Assembly: GCA_963989245.1 (NCBI GenBank)
Contig: OZ022355.1
Location: 21,339,896-21,403,895, forward strand
Source of the DNA: Nansenia antarctica
Lineage: Eukaryota > Chordata > Actinopteri > Argentiniformes > Microstomatidae
DNA: 64,000 bases
Reading direction: 5' to 3'
Shown: piece by piece, positions 12,085 to 23,014 of the stretch
How the letters are laid out: each line of letters starts with the position of its first letter
How positions within the stretch are numbered: the stretch's first letter is position 1
The notes under the pieces: generated by a model
Database searches by the model: none
What the model was told of the DNA's origin: nothing
Seen by the model: the letters and a program-made list of their open reading frames with translations, nothing else
Program-made: the position numbers and the translations under genes

Positions 12085-12560
12085 GCTCCTGCAAAAGCCT
12101 CCTCCTCCACTCTTGGAGTCAGAGCCATTTCACCTGTTGGAGCCTCCACCTCCTCCTCCTCCACTCCTGGTGTCAGAGCCACTGCACCTGCTACAGCCTC
12201 AAAATCCTCCTCCTCCACTCCTGGAGTCAGAGCTACTGCATCTACTACAGCCTCCTCCTGCTCCTCCTCCTCCTCCACTCCTGGAGTAAGAGCCACTGTA
12301 TCTGCTACAGCCTCAAAATACTCCTTCTCCATCCCTGGAGTCAGAGCCACTTCATCATCTAGAGCCTCCTCCTCCTCCTCCTCCACTCCTGGAGTCAGAG
12401 CCACTTCATCATCTAGAGCCTCCTCCTCCTCCTCCTCCTCCTCCTCCACTCCTGGAGTCAAAGCCACTTCACCTGCTATAGCCTCAAAATCCTCCTCCTC
12501 CACTCCTGGAGTCAGAGCCACTTCATCATCTAGAGCCTCCTCCTCCTCCACTCCTGGAGT
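12085..12560. repeat. Coding minisatellite (TCC-rich, encodes SSSTPGVRA-type repeats)
   Basis: About ten units, each a run of TCC codons followed by ACTCCTGGAGTCAGAGCC-like sequence, differing mostly in TCC number and in the short linker (ATASK, SSRAS). All length changes are multiples of three. The minus strand is also open here, but that is a by-product of TCC/GGA composition. Confidence 0.9.
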
Positions 12561-13024
12561 CAAAGCTGGTCCCACAGAAGAAACCCTGAAACGGACATCA
12601 GTTGTAGCCAAGCTTCAGGCATATCACTTCACTGCCAAAAAGCAGAAAAAGTGAAAAGCACTATAGTAAGTATTACACTTATTATTATGTAATGCTGTTT
12701 TGGTCTTTTTCAGTGATCGCTCACTTCAAAACAAAAACTGTGTTTGTTTGGTGTTATACTAGACAGCTGCCATCTCAAGGTGGGTCTTACTATTAACCTG
12801 ACAAAAATGTCAGTATGCATACAGTAGCATTCCATAGTCTTAACATCATATGTTTCTTTTACCTGCACAGAAACTGGCTGATTGCAGACACCAAAGACTA
12901 GAGGAACCTCTGGATGCAGAAGACGTGTGGATTAAGTGCAATACAAGACACATTCAGTTCATGTGTTTTTTTGTGTTTTTAGTTCCTTGTTCAAGTTGTA
13001 AGCTTGCTCCGTTGGCACAATGTA

Positions 13025-13030
13025 AATAAA
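13025..13030 (+). terminator. Polyadenylation signal of hAT-like gene 1
   Basis: AATAAA at the end of a spliced 3' UTR (intron from about 12666 to 12870). A minus-strand AATAAA lies at 13105-13110, so two transcripts would end tail to tail within about 75 bases. Confidence 0.6.
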
Positions 13031-13188
13031 AAACTTGCACTGAAAAGTTATGTAGATGGTTGATTATTTGTATGTCAGAGTCAACCCTTGCAATAAGTAT
13101 CAGTTTTATTTCATGAATTGAAAACAGCATTGATATCGCATAAAAGCAAACTGGCAATAAAAAAGCTGTTCAAAAGAATCTTCTTCCC

Positions 13189-13794
13189 TTAAAACGCAAA
13201 TGTTATAAAATACAAACATATAGTGGAGGTTAAAATGAGAATATGACTTGGCTTGAACACATTTTCAGTCAGGAGATTTTTTTTTGCTTTAATCCCTGAA
13301 TTCACCAAATTGGTGGTTGTGGTAACCGTCAGGTGCCGCCCGTATCTGGACCTCCCAAAGGTCAATGCTTTATCCAAAGCTAACTGGTCAAATTGGGGTA
13401 GATCCCTAAGCCCCTCTGCTAACACAGTATCATAATGATCTTTGAGAATGTTCAAGTTATTAACCATCCACTCATCTGTGTTAAGTTTCACTCTGTGATT
13501 TGTGTCAGGATGGGGCGATGAGGGTTTAATAAAGAATGTTAGTCTATTAACTTGTTTCATCATCCCTACTGGAAACTGTCCTGTTTCCAGAGATCTACTG
13601 ATCACTTCAGCATGGTGAGTAGCCTGGAGTAATTTGAACAGTTGTTTTTCAACTCTGGGAGGTTGATGTTGTTGTTGATTTTTTAGATACTGCGCTTGAG
13701 GCCCTCCGGACCCTCCCCCAGACAGATGCCCCTGCCGAGATCCCGTCTCCGTCGACGGACCGCGGTCCACTCGTCGCTCATGGTAAGTGTTCAA
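13189..13794 (-). CDS. Unknown protein convergent with hAT-like gene 1
   Basis: A 201-codon frame with natural-looking composition, for example HAEVISRSLETGQ, LTFFIKPSSPHPD and NLNILKDHYDTV, ending near a minus-strand AATAAA (13105-13110). I do not recognise the family. The N-terminal 40 codons are doubtful: a minus-strand acceptor (GCGCAG) at about 13690 suggests the real exon starts with YLKNQQQ, and the plus strand over 13687-13787 has its own acceptor/donor pair (TTTTTTAG ... CATG/GTAAGTG). The tail-to-tail placement with the hAT-like gene suggests one two-gene mobile unit. It could instead be a separate relic. Confidence 0.4.
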   Translation of the reverse strand: MNTYHERRVDRGPSTETGSRQGHLSGGGSGGPQAQYLKNQQQHQPPRVEKQLFKLLQATHHAEVISRSLETGQFPVGMMKQVNRLTFFIKPSSPHPDTNHRVKLNTDEWMVNNLNILKDHYDTVLAEGLRDLPQFDQLALDKALTFGRSRYGRHLTVTTTTNLVNSGIKAKKNLLTENVFKPSHILILTSTICLYFITFAF

Positions 13795-13799
13795 TGGAT

Positions 13800-14840
13800 G
13801 CCAGCTAAACTAAAAGACGTTAAGAAGATAAAAGATAAAATAAGAAATATAGGCCTAAATTCAAGGCCTGCTGACTATTATTCCTGTCATATCTATTTGT
13901 ATTTGTTTTTAGAAAAACTTTTTTTGCCTTTAATCAGGGGTGGAAAGAATAGGGTTGCCACCTTTCAGTCAGAGAAATAAGGGACACCCCTCGCAGTAGG
14001 GGCCCCGCTCCTCGGGACCACGACCACCACGGGCCCAAGGGCGGGGTGGGGGCGCCAGTGCTAGTAAATCATAAGTTAAACATCGTTTCAATAAAGCCTT
14101 AAGGGCTGCCAAGTTTCACCAAAAGTTTGGAGTGAGATTTTTTGGCGGTGGAGCGACCCAAAACTGTGCACGTTTTGGCAGCGGCGGCCCCTCTCTCCCA
14201 CACAATTATTTGTGCTAGTTTCCAGCAATTTTACATGTTGTTCATAATAAACCAGCACAAGAAATAAAAATAATTGGAACATTTGATAAAACAAGACAAA
14301 TTCAGACAATATATCATATTTATGTAAGTCTTAATAAACAAATACAGTAGCCTACAGAGTCTAAAAGAAAATTGGGCCCCATCAACAGGACTCAGCCCCT
14401 TGGTCAGCAGCAGAAAGACCCTTGGTCATCATCTTATATACAGTGCATTGCTCATAGATGGCTATCATGTTATATAGGACATACCAGGGTTTTTCCTGGG
14501 TCCGAATGAGGCCTTTGGGATTGATGTTGTGCGATATATTTTTTTGAGGGACCCCCAATTGTTGTATTTGTATTGTACATTGTAATTATTAATAATAATA
14601 ATAATAATAACAATGTTATATTATGTTACAGTAGAGAAATAAAAAACAGTTACCAAAACTGTAAAGTTGCAAAGTAGGCCTATCATCTCACCCAAATTAA
14701 GTGAATATTAAGTGAATAGGCCTATTTAAGAAACGGTATGCCATAGTGTCTCTGAGATAAAGGATACAATCCGTTTTCCCACTCGTGTTGAATAACAGAA
14801 GATTAATGGAGGGGGAAAAACATGAGTGTGAGGACGGAGG
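13800..14840. other. Stretch without a supported gene
   Basis: It contains a GC-rich patch at about 13980-14060 preceded by GGGTTGCCACC, reminiscent of a hAT-type MITE end, an AT-rich segment, and a short (AAT)n run at about 14588-14610. No reading frame is convincing. Confidence 0.5.
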
Positions 14841-15137
14841 ATGATGAGCACCGCTGGACTGGCCATACAATCTTTCTGCCAGCTGGCAGATGGGCCGCGC
14901 TAGTTTTGGGCCGGTCGGGCCGCCTGACCCCGCCCCCTCCCAAAAAAAAAATAAATGCGCGGCCGAGCCCAACTAGCGCGGCCCACTAGCGCTGAATCAG
15001 GCTGCGGCCCCCGTTTAAACTAACACATGGGCTGGCCCAATCACACACCTGCTGTCCATCGGCCCAATCACACACCTGCTGTCCATCGGCCCCCTCCTCC
15101 ACTCTGATCCCTCGGCCGACAACCCAAGTGCAGTGTC

Positions 15138-18100
15138 ATGTCCGATAAGATAGTGAAAGGGGGTGCCCAGAAAATTAGGGAGAAAAAAAGTAAGAAGCTA
15201 GCAGAGGATGCTTCAAAATGTCAGAAACTGACAGATATGTTCTCTGCATCGACTGTGGGGGCTAGGCCGACTACAGCTGCGGCTGCCACAGCAACATCTT
15301 TACCGCTAACTAACGTTAGCACTGATGTGCCGTTAGCAATTGAGGAGGAGACAGAGGACACAGCTAGAGAGGTAAGCAATGTTGTTACTTGGTTTTACAA
15401 AAGCAAAGTTATGTTAGTCGCTTGCATTGGCCAGATTAAGGGAGCAGCAGCAGAGAATGTCTTATGACTTATGCTAACCCGTACAGGCAGCATGATTCAT
15501 TGCGCTTCACCAGGACTTGGCTGGAATTCATGCACACACAGTGATCTCTCTCGTGGTGTAACGTTAGTGCTGCTTGGCTGTGGACTCTATAGCTAACGTT
15601 AGATGGGGGTGTTCTGCATTTTGTGACTTTCTATTTTGTTGCTAGCTAGCAAGTTGAGGTATCACTGTCACTGACATAAATGCAATACCAACAATGGGTG
15701 TTAATAAAACTTTTTATTTGAAAATAAAAATATTTTAAAAAAATCTACACTAGCCTAGTTCAGAACTAATGAATGCTTTTTATTGCATGGAGAAATAAAA
15801 CTCATGCAGTCTGCTGCAACCCAATAATGTTGTCTTGCAACCTTCCATTTGAAATGACTGGGCTTCTGGTGTAACATAATGCAATCATGCAGCCTGTGTG
15901 TGTACATGTAAATAAGAACTTTGCTGATTTTGACAACCAGTTAGTTTACTTCTCTGTCCATGTCTTGTTGAACCAGGTTGAGCTGCTGCTGCCCTCCCCA
16001 GAAAAGCAGAGTGTCAGGGAAAGAGAGGAAAAGGAGAGAGAAAAAGATGAAACAGAGGAAACAGAGTGCCACGTTCAGGACTTCAATTACTTTGCCTGTC
16101 CTGAGCCTTCCATGCTAGATCACTTTTTAGATTACCACCCTCAGCAGAGAACCAAAAATACAGCGGCACAAAAGTATTTCACATGTGCAGATGGCACCAG
16201 TAGGAAGTGGCTCACATATTGCGAAGAACAGCATACATTGTTTTGTTTTGTCTGTATGGCATTTGGCAATAGCACTGACCCCAGAAAATGTATTACTGGA
16301 ATGACAGGATGGAGACGTGCGCAACAGAATGTGGAGGAGCATGAAAAGAGTGCTACACACCGAAAGTGTGCTGAAGCCTATTTTCTAAGAAGTAGAAAAG
16401 GAGATATCCAGAGCAAGTTTGCTGGCAGTCAGATGTCTGCTCATAGGCAGCAAGTAAGAAAGAAACGCCAGGTTTTGGAGTGTGTTGTGGATGTGGTGAA
16501 GCTGATAGGCAAGAGGGGCTTGAGCTACAGGCATGTGGAGAACGAGGCAGCATACAAGTGGGACGACAGTACCCTGGATCATGGCAACTTTTTGGAGCTT
16601 ATCCTTATAATAGGAAAGTGCAATGTTAGCCTCAAAGAGCATCTTGAGGAGTGCATTAAAAAGAGCAAAGAATTGCATGCATCCAGTGGAACAAAAGGTA
16701 GAGGGTCCCTCGTCACCTTACTGTCCAAGACCACTGTAAACTCAGTGATAGACAGTATTGGTCATCTCATTCAGGAGACCATCGCAAGTGACATACAAAA
16801 AGCTGGAATGTTCACTGTTCAGCTCGACACCACACAGGACATAACCAGCCAGGATCAGTGTGCCGTCGTTATTCGGTACGTGACAGAGGAAGTCCATGAG
16901 AGGCTGGTTGCTGTGGTGAAGTGCCATGCATCCACAGGGCAATACTTTGTGGAATTGCTCTCTGGGGTCCTGGATGGTCTGAAACTGGACAAGGCCATGT
17001 GCATCGGCAACTCAACAGATGGAGCATCAAATATGCAGGGTCAGTACAGAGGCTTTTCAGCACTTATGGCATCCCAGTCTCCTACTCATGTCCATGTATG
17101 GTGCTATGCCCATGTACTGAATCTTGTCCTGGCAGACACGACTGGAAGTGTTTTGGAAAGTGGATCTCTGTTCAGTCTACTAAACGACGTGGCAGTCTTC
17201 ATCAAGGACTAATATCAGAGGGTCATACTGTGGGACAATGAAGCCCAAGACAAAAGGCACAGACGACTATCTCCAATAGGAGAAACACGGTGGTTGTCCA
17301 AGCATGAAGCAGTTGGAAAAGTGTTTGGACACTTTAATAAACCGACAAGCAGCCTCTACCTCGAAACAGTGCTCACACTGACAGCCATAGAACAGCAGGC
17401 AAAGGAGAAGCCAACCATCCGTGCCAAAGCAAGAGGATTCAAAGAGGGCCTCCTCAAATACGAAACCGTCTTAACAGCACAGATCTTCCTCAGAATATTT
17501 GAGCTGACCACGCCACTCTCCAAGTACCTCCAGACCAGTGGGATGGAAATCCTCTCCGCCCATCGGATGGTGATAGCCACACAAGACAGCCTCAAAAACA
17601 TCACACGGGATTTCACTACTGTGAAGGCGGCTGCAGACACCTTTGTAAAGTGGGCCAACGAGAACTTGGAAGAGAGAGAGGGAGGAGCAGACATCGAAGT
17701 GGAGACTTCACTCCCCAAGAAAAGAATAAGGAAGAGGAAGAACATGCCGGGAGAGAAGGCTCTAGATGAGGTACCTGACAATGCTCTCAGAGCATACGAG
17801 GTGAATGTCCACAACCTAATTCTGGACACAGCCAGCGAGGTAATCCAGAGAAGGTTTTTAACAAACGGCACTCTCATTAATGATTTGGCATGCCTGGACC
17901 CCAGGAACTTCAACAATTTCAAGACGACAGACCTTCCTCACAATGCTTTCCAGGACCTCAGCAAATGTCTAATCAGATTTGACAGCAGGGCTACAGTGGA
18001 AAACCTTCAGATGGAAATGAAGAACTTCGCTCTGCAGTGGGACAGGCTTAAGGCATCCCACATGGAGGAATACACTGCCAGAACAGTGGAAGAAGATGGG

Positions 18101-18460
18101 TCTGCAGGAGAGGATAAGGAGCCAGATATTGTCAGCAAAAGCTGCGCCTCCTGCAGAAACTGCCCACTCTGCTGCTTTCAGGTACTTCGACAGTTCAACA
18201 TGCTCTCAGATGCCTACCATGTCCTTGGGCTTGCCTACAAGTACCTGCTGACGCTCTCCGTAACCCAGGTGGCTTGCGAGAGAACATTTTCAACACTCAA
18301 GTTCATCAAGAACAGACTGAGGAGCACCCTGTCTGCAGACAAGCTGGAGACGTTCTTGTTGATGGCGACCGAAAAAGATGTCCTCATGGGGTTGGACTCT
18401 GACACCATCATTGACAGGGTAGCTGAGAAGAGTGACCTCATGAGAAAGATGCTCCTCTAG
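15138..18460 (+). pseudogene. hAT transposase (TTF-type zinc finger, DUF4371-like), one in-frame stop
   Basis: Exon 1 is 15138-15371, ending GAG/GTAAGC; exon 2 is 15977-18460 after GAACCAG. Both are phase 0, giving about 905 codons. In order: an acidic N-terminus; a TTF-like zinc finger (KYFTCADG, then LFCFVC and a later histidine); a transposase core with QLDTTQDIT, NSTDGASNM and WCYAHVLNLVL; a K/R-rich stretch (KKRIRKRKN); and the hAT dimerisation end (TQVACERTFSTL, FIKNRLRS). The only visible defect is TAA at 17210-17212, in the same frame as the sequence on both sides. Position in the element and length fit an autonomous hAT copy recently inactivated by a single nonsense change, or a natural variant or sequencing error. 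Confidence 0.9.
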
Positions 18461-18591
18461 CTTAAAAAGGTGAGACATATATTTAAAAATATCTAAATTC
18501 TCATCACTAGGCTAGTCCAGTCTCAGGGATGTGTGTGCCACAGACTTGCCAAACAAATGCTAATCTCTTTCCTTTTCTCTCTCTATGTCTC

Positions 18592-19170
18592 ATAGAGTGC
18601 CTTCCCTTGTCATGTTTTAAAGACTGCAGCCTTTCCGTTTATGTTGGTTGATCTGGAGTTCACAGGCAGCGTTTTGACTTGGTGAGTATACACTATATAG
18701 ACATGCTGCAAATCTGTTTTTTGATTCCCAGAAGATTCTGATCTGAATCTGTCATGTAATCATTCCTCTCTCCTTCTCTCTCTCTTGCTCTCTATGTCTC
18801 ATAGGATGCCTTCCCTTGTCATGTTTTAAAGACTGCAGCCTTTCCGTTTGTGTTGGTTGATCTGGAGTTCACAGGCAGCGTTTTGACTTGGTGAGTATAC
18901 ACTATATAGACATGCTGCAAATCTGTTTTTTGATTCCCAGAAGATTCTGATCTGAATCTGTCATGTAATCATTCCTCTCTCCTTCTCTCTCTCTTGCTCT
19001 CTATGTCTCATAGGATGCCTTCCCTTGTCATGTTTTAAAGACTGCAGCCTTTCCGTTTGTGTTGGTTGATCTGGAGTTCACAGGCAGCGTTTTGACTTGG
19101 TGAGTATACACTATATAGACATGCTGCAAATCTGTTTTTTGATTCCCAGAAGATTCTGATCTGAATCAGT
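18592..19170. repeat. 209-bp tandem repeat (about 2.7 copies) with exon-like units
   Basis: Copies start at 18602, 18811 and 19020 measured from TTCCCTTGTC, an exact 209-bp period. Each unit has a pyrimidine tract and CATAG acceptor, an exon-sized body of about 86 bases, and a GTGAGTATA donor, followed by intron-like sequence. It lies in the 3' UTR region of the hAT transposase. Confidence 0.92.
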
Positions 19171-19268
19171 TATGTAATCACTTATCATGTCTTCTCACTC
19201 CTTGTCTCTTTATCTCTGCCCCACCCTCTACTCTGTTCCTCTCACTATCTTTCGGATATGGCCATTAA

Positions 19269-19460
19269 TTGTCCAGGTGGAGATTGAAAGGGCTGAGCCT
19301 TTCGGAACTGGGTGAGTATCCAATCTTTTCAGCTATAGCCATCTTTTACATGTGTTGCTGTACCATGTCTCACATTTCTCTTGTGTGTGTGTGTGTGTGT
19401 GTCTTTCTCTCTCTTCCCTATTGCATTGTCTGCATTTTTTTTACAGTGGTGTTATATTGA
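19269..19460. other. Fourth exon-like block and (TG)n tract in the hAT 3' region
   Basis: A short segment starts after GTCCAG (about 19276) and ends at a GTGAGTATCC donor, echoing the preceding repeat units. A TG run follows at about 19384-19402. No coding function can be argued. Confidence 0.35.
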
Positions 19461-19486
19461 GTGATATTTGATATTGTTTGTATTTA

Positions 19487-20338
19487 AAATGTTAATAAAT
19501 AATTGTAATTATTCCTATGACTGCAGAGCTTTTTGTTATACAACTACTGTTCGGTTCTCAATAGGGTTAAATGCTATATTCTGGTCAGCCCGGTTGTAAA
19601 TCAGGCCATGCTAACCCATCGCTAGTTCAAACAGACCATATGTAGACTTTAAACAACAAAGAGACACGGAATTCATCATGATTATTATTTTCTTGCGCAG
19701 TGAGAGTGAATCCCCAGGTCTCGAAAGACCTCGGATTCAAACTGAACTTTTCCTCTCCTGAGCCAGTCTATTTATTCCCAAACAGAAAGACACACATACA
19801 GGAAGACACACACACAGGGGAGGGGGGGCCAAGCCCCGTGAGGAAGCCCACATTGCTAAGAACATACATGGAAAAGTGGGAGGCAGTTTGATGAACAAAA
19901 CAGTGTTTTTAACATAAACACTAACCTGGGAATGTAAGCAGTTTCATGGAAATGTCTACTTAACATATACATTCCCATGGACTGCTCTGCCCAACACAAA
20001 CATTCTCATGGCAATGTACAGCGTTTAGCAAAATCAGATTTACGACAGGGCCCCTCTGACAACACAATGTCAGGAAGGGAAACTACCCAGGCTGGGATAG
20101 AAGATAAGGAGTGGAAAGGGGCCTTGTATGGTTGTGCTTAAGAAGCACACAGTTGAACTCTCAGAACAGAACAGAAATGCACAGAGCACATGGACTCAAT
20201 GTACTCTTCAAAACATCCACAACATCATGAAAACACAATTCAAACCTATCAACTACTTAACAGTATTAAAATGTTAATAAATAATTGTAATTATTCCTAT
20301 GACTGCCGAGCTTTTTGTTATACAACTACTTAACAGTA
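19487..20338. repeat. Direct repeat of about 65 bp flanking a 0.7 kb segment
   Basis: The block TAAAATGTTAATAAATAATT and the following 45 bases, up to ACAACTACT, occur at about 19487-19551 and 20266-20330 with one visible difference. The segment between starts TGTTCGG and ends TTAACA, which could be an LTR-like insertion that duplicated its surroundings, but no coding part is present. Confidence 0.6.
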
Positions 20339-20878
20339 TTGAGTATGGGTATTGTTTGCTCAGCACAGCAGCCATGTCTCATCACCGTGGAGTACGTCAA
20401 CAGTGAGTGAGTACACTGGTTCACACTTGCATTGGTATACTTGCTGTCCATGTCACTTACTCCGCTCTATAGGGGTTTTTACAAATGGTATATTCAACAG
20501 ACTGCCAGCATGTTGATCGGCGGTGTCGGACCGATTGTGTTGGGCCAGTCTGAGCCACATGGCAGGGCCTAATTTTTGTCCCAGTCCAGCCCTGATGATG
20601 AGCAAAGTCCCATCATGGATTTTATCTGGAATTTCACTGCCAATCTCTCCTCCATCACCCCGAAAAAGAGAACAGAGGATGAAATACTTGCGATTTGAAA
20701 GTACCAGGCTACCAGATACGTATGCACATATTTTGCTACCAGGGTTGCCAGACGGAATTGACAATTTCCAGCCCAACCAGTCTAAAAGCTGCCGAATCCA
20801 CCCGTCCAGCGTGACCAAAAGTAGCCCAAGGAAAGAAGGTCCCTCTCAAACCAAGGACTGTAAAGGTACACCAACTTC

Positions 20879-20996
20879 ACATTTGAAGAAACACACCAAG
20901 GTGCTTTTAAAGTGCAAAACTCACTCCACACTCACACTGTGATTTGAAGAAACACACAAGGTGCTTTTAAAGTGCAAAACTCACTCCACACACACC
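20879..20996. repeat. Two-copy tandem repeat, about 61 bp
   Basis: The block with TTTGAAGAAACACACCAAGG and GTGCTTTTAAAGTGCAAAAC is repeated immediately downstream with small changes. Confidence 0.8.
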
Positions 20997-22723
20997 ACAC
21001 ACTCAATGTGTAAGAGAGTCTCAAAATTTGGAGAGACTTAATTTCCCCTCCCCCAACCATGTGCAAAGGCAATTTGTTTGTACAAAATTATTTGTGCAAA
21101 CTACTGACAGGAATAATTAATTTAAAAGGTAGATATGGGTTCTGTCCCAACCTATCAAGAATGTTTTTTTAAAAAGTCAAACAAGACTGATATCATAAAA
21201 GGCTTAAAAGAAAGAAAAAGCTCCAACGTTTACAGCACACTGTGGGTTCATCAGGAAGAATTGAAGAGTGAACCAGGAAGAGGAAAGGGAGGAGTTCCAA
21301 AAAAGGGGGGGGGGGGGGGGGGAATCCACACCTGAAAACCAAGTAGCGACTAATTAGAGCGTTTTTTTTTGTCTAATAGCGTTTTTTTGTCTAATAGAGT
21401 GGGGAAATGAAATGATAATTTGAAAAAAATCAAATAATGATGTTAAGGGGTCCCAGGTCCATAAACCAAAAATGTTTTACTACACTCCTATACTATCCCC
21501 AAAATAGTGTAGCTTTTCCAGGATACTCCAGACCTCTGATTCCAACAGCTTAATATAAAGTCTGGGGTTCCTTTGGAAATGAAACATTTTTTTCAAAGTT
21601 TTTGCAACACCATGGAAGTTAGGTAAGTAGCTCAGGCATGTGGCACTGGCAGGTTAGGTAAGGGGAATGTTGCCAGCCCAAAGGCTGGCCAAAGCACGGG
21701 CTCACAAATCATCCTGTTTTTTTTGGGAACTAACTTCACCTCTTCCATCTAGGCTTTAAATCCACACCAGGACTCCCTCCACCACCCTTCCACTGGTAAG
21801 TATCCACAGGTAGGTATCCTCATTTCCTATTGTTATTGTTTAATTTTTCAATTCCTTTCTTTTTCAAAATTCGGTTCCATGTAAGGTGATAGATAAATGT
21901 TCTGCTTTTCCTCTATTAGGTCTGTGATACAGGTAAGCATTCCGGTTCCAGGTAAGTAGTAGGTAAGTATTCTACAATCCTCTTTATTTCATATCCGATA
22001 TACCGGAAAATATTAACTAACTTCTCACTCTTATAAACTAAAACTTCCTCTGGTTTTCAGGAAAAAACCACTGGTGACCAACACCATCCACAACTGAGGG
22101 TCTCCGGTGGGTACCAACATGCCCTAACTGCAAGATGGAGGTAGGTACAGAGGTCACAAAATTCGGATCCATAGAGGGAAGATGGGGGCCGGGGGGCCTG
22201 GATATTTTGAATGAGGAAGATCCCGCCAATAATAAAAGTGCTAAAAAATGAGTGCTGGTAACAACTCAAGTATTGAGGGGGGTCTCAATCCATAACGCCT
22301 CCACCTCATAAATGATCCTTAAACATCACACATACACATACAATATAAAATATAAATAAATAAATAAGGGCGTTCTCCCTCTTTCAGTCTCCCTCCCGTT
22401 CAAGTTCCCCACTTCTCCTCTCATCATTTTAATGATCCAATTCGTTCAGCCCCCCAGGATCGACAGTACCTAATTTTCTAATCCACTGTCTCTCTCTGGC
22501 AAGCCTTTGTGCTTTTAAAGTGCTTAATTTTGTACAAACAAATTGCCTTTGCACATGGTTGGGGGAGGGGAAATTAAGTCTCTCCAAATGTTGAGACTCT
22601 CTTACACATTGAGTGTTTTGGGGATAGTATAGGAGTGTAGTAAAACATGTTTGGTTTATGGACCTGGGACCCCTTAACATCATCATTTGATTTTTTTCAA
22701 ATTATCATTTCATTTCCCCACTC
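20990..22723. repeat. Two inverted-repeat pairs with rearranged order
   Basis: The segment at about 21000-21105 (CACTCAATGTGTAAGAGAG onward) matches the reverse complement of about 22505-22612. The segment at about 21395-21490 (GAGTGGGGAAATGAAATG onward) matches the reverse complement of about 22613-22723. On the right the two blocks are adjacent; on the left they are about 290 bp apart and in the other order. A run of about 18 G lies at 21305-21322. No gene is supported in 20603-22723. Confidence 0.8.
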
Positions 22724-22843
22724 TATTCATAGCTTTCATGTGACGTCACAGCATAGTGGAAACGCCCACCTGACGGGCAAAAGGCACTGCCTGTGAAGTT
22801 GCAGAGCACCAGGAAACACAGTAGCATTGGTTAGAAAACAATC

Positions 22844-23014
22844 ATGCCAGATAGTTGCTGTGCAATCGGGTGTACAAACCGGCGAGGAGATAGGCCTGGG
22901 TTGTGTCTTTATAGGATACTGAGTGAAAAAGAAAATAAAGAGAGGAGAAATGTGTGGATTAATGCCATCAAACGAAGTGTACCAGGAGCGGGAAAATATG
23001 CATATTTTGAATAG
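22844..23014 (+). pseudogene. THAP-domain N-terminal fragment, 56 codons
   Basis: The frame starts MPDSCCAIGCTNRRGD and runs through YRILSEKEN and a VWINAIKR segment, matching the first half of a THAP zinc finger (first two cysteines, conserved tryptophan). The second half (C-x2-H and AVPTIF-like box) is missing and a TAG follows after YAYFE. In THAP-containing transposases this domain binds the transposon ends. Here it probably is the first exon remnant of the element's own transposase. The 0.9 kb downstream shows no continuing transposase frame. Confidence 0.7.

Larger units (their letters stand above)
10136..12654 (+). pseudogene. hAT-like transposase-derived gene 1, remaining exons with Ser/Pro-rich tail
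   Basis: Exon pieces are 10136-10340, 10484-10674 and 11101-12654, each with GT/AG borders and matching phases. The third exon carries the hAT C-terminal dimerisation signature in order: VDWW, then ILGKLVKALLSLFTGP, then LVEGSFNIMDD and a conserved arginine. Between the WW motif and the ILGK stretch the frame shifts by one base (about 11670-11710), so one uninterrupted protein is not encoded. After the dimerisation region come a lysine-rich stretch and about ten repeats built on SSSTPGVRA (12085-12560), then a basic end (AKKQKK). The tail stays open despite its repeats. A GTAAGT donor and a CACAG acceptor after the stop suggest a spliced 3' UTR. A related fragment is at 54840-55545. Confidence 0.65.
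14849..20594 (+). mobile_element. hAT transposon, nearly complete, with 8-bp target duplication
   Basis: Ends are CACCGCTGGACTGG (left, 14849) and, reversed, CAGGGCTGGACTGG (right, to 20594). They are flanked by identical 8-bp copies ATGATGAG at 14841-14848 and 20595-20602, the duplication length characteristic of hAT. The element is 5.7 kb and contains a two-exon hAT transposase and a repeat-rich 3' region. A 28-bp tandem duplication lies in its 5' leader (about 15034-15090). Confidence 0.93.

Noticed and set aside
11952..12611. 219-codon minus-strand frame rich in glutamate (ALTPGVEEEE)
   Set aside because: It is the antisense of the TCC-rich coding repeat on plus and has no other support.
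19549..20265. Solo LTR between the 65-bp direct repeats
   Set aside because: TG...CA-like edges exist, but there is no second copy, primer-binding site or clean short target duplication to support it.
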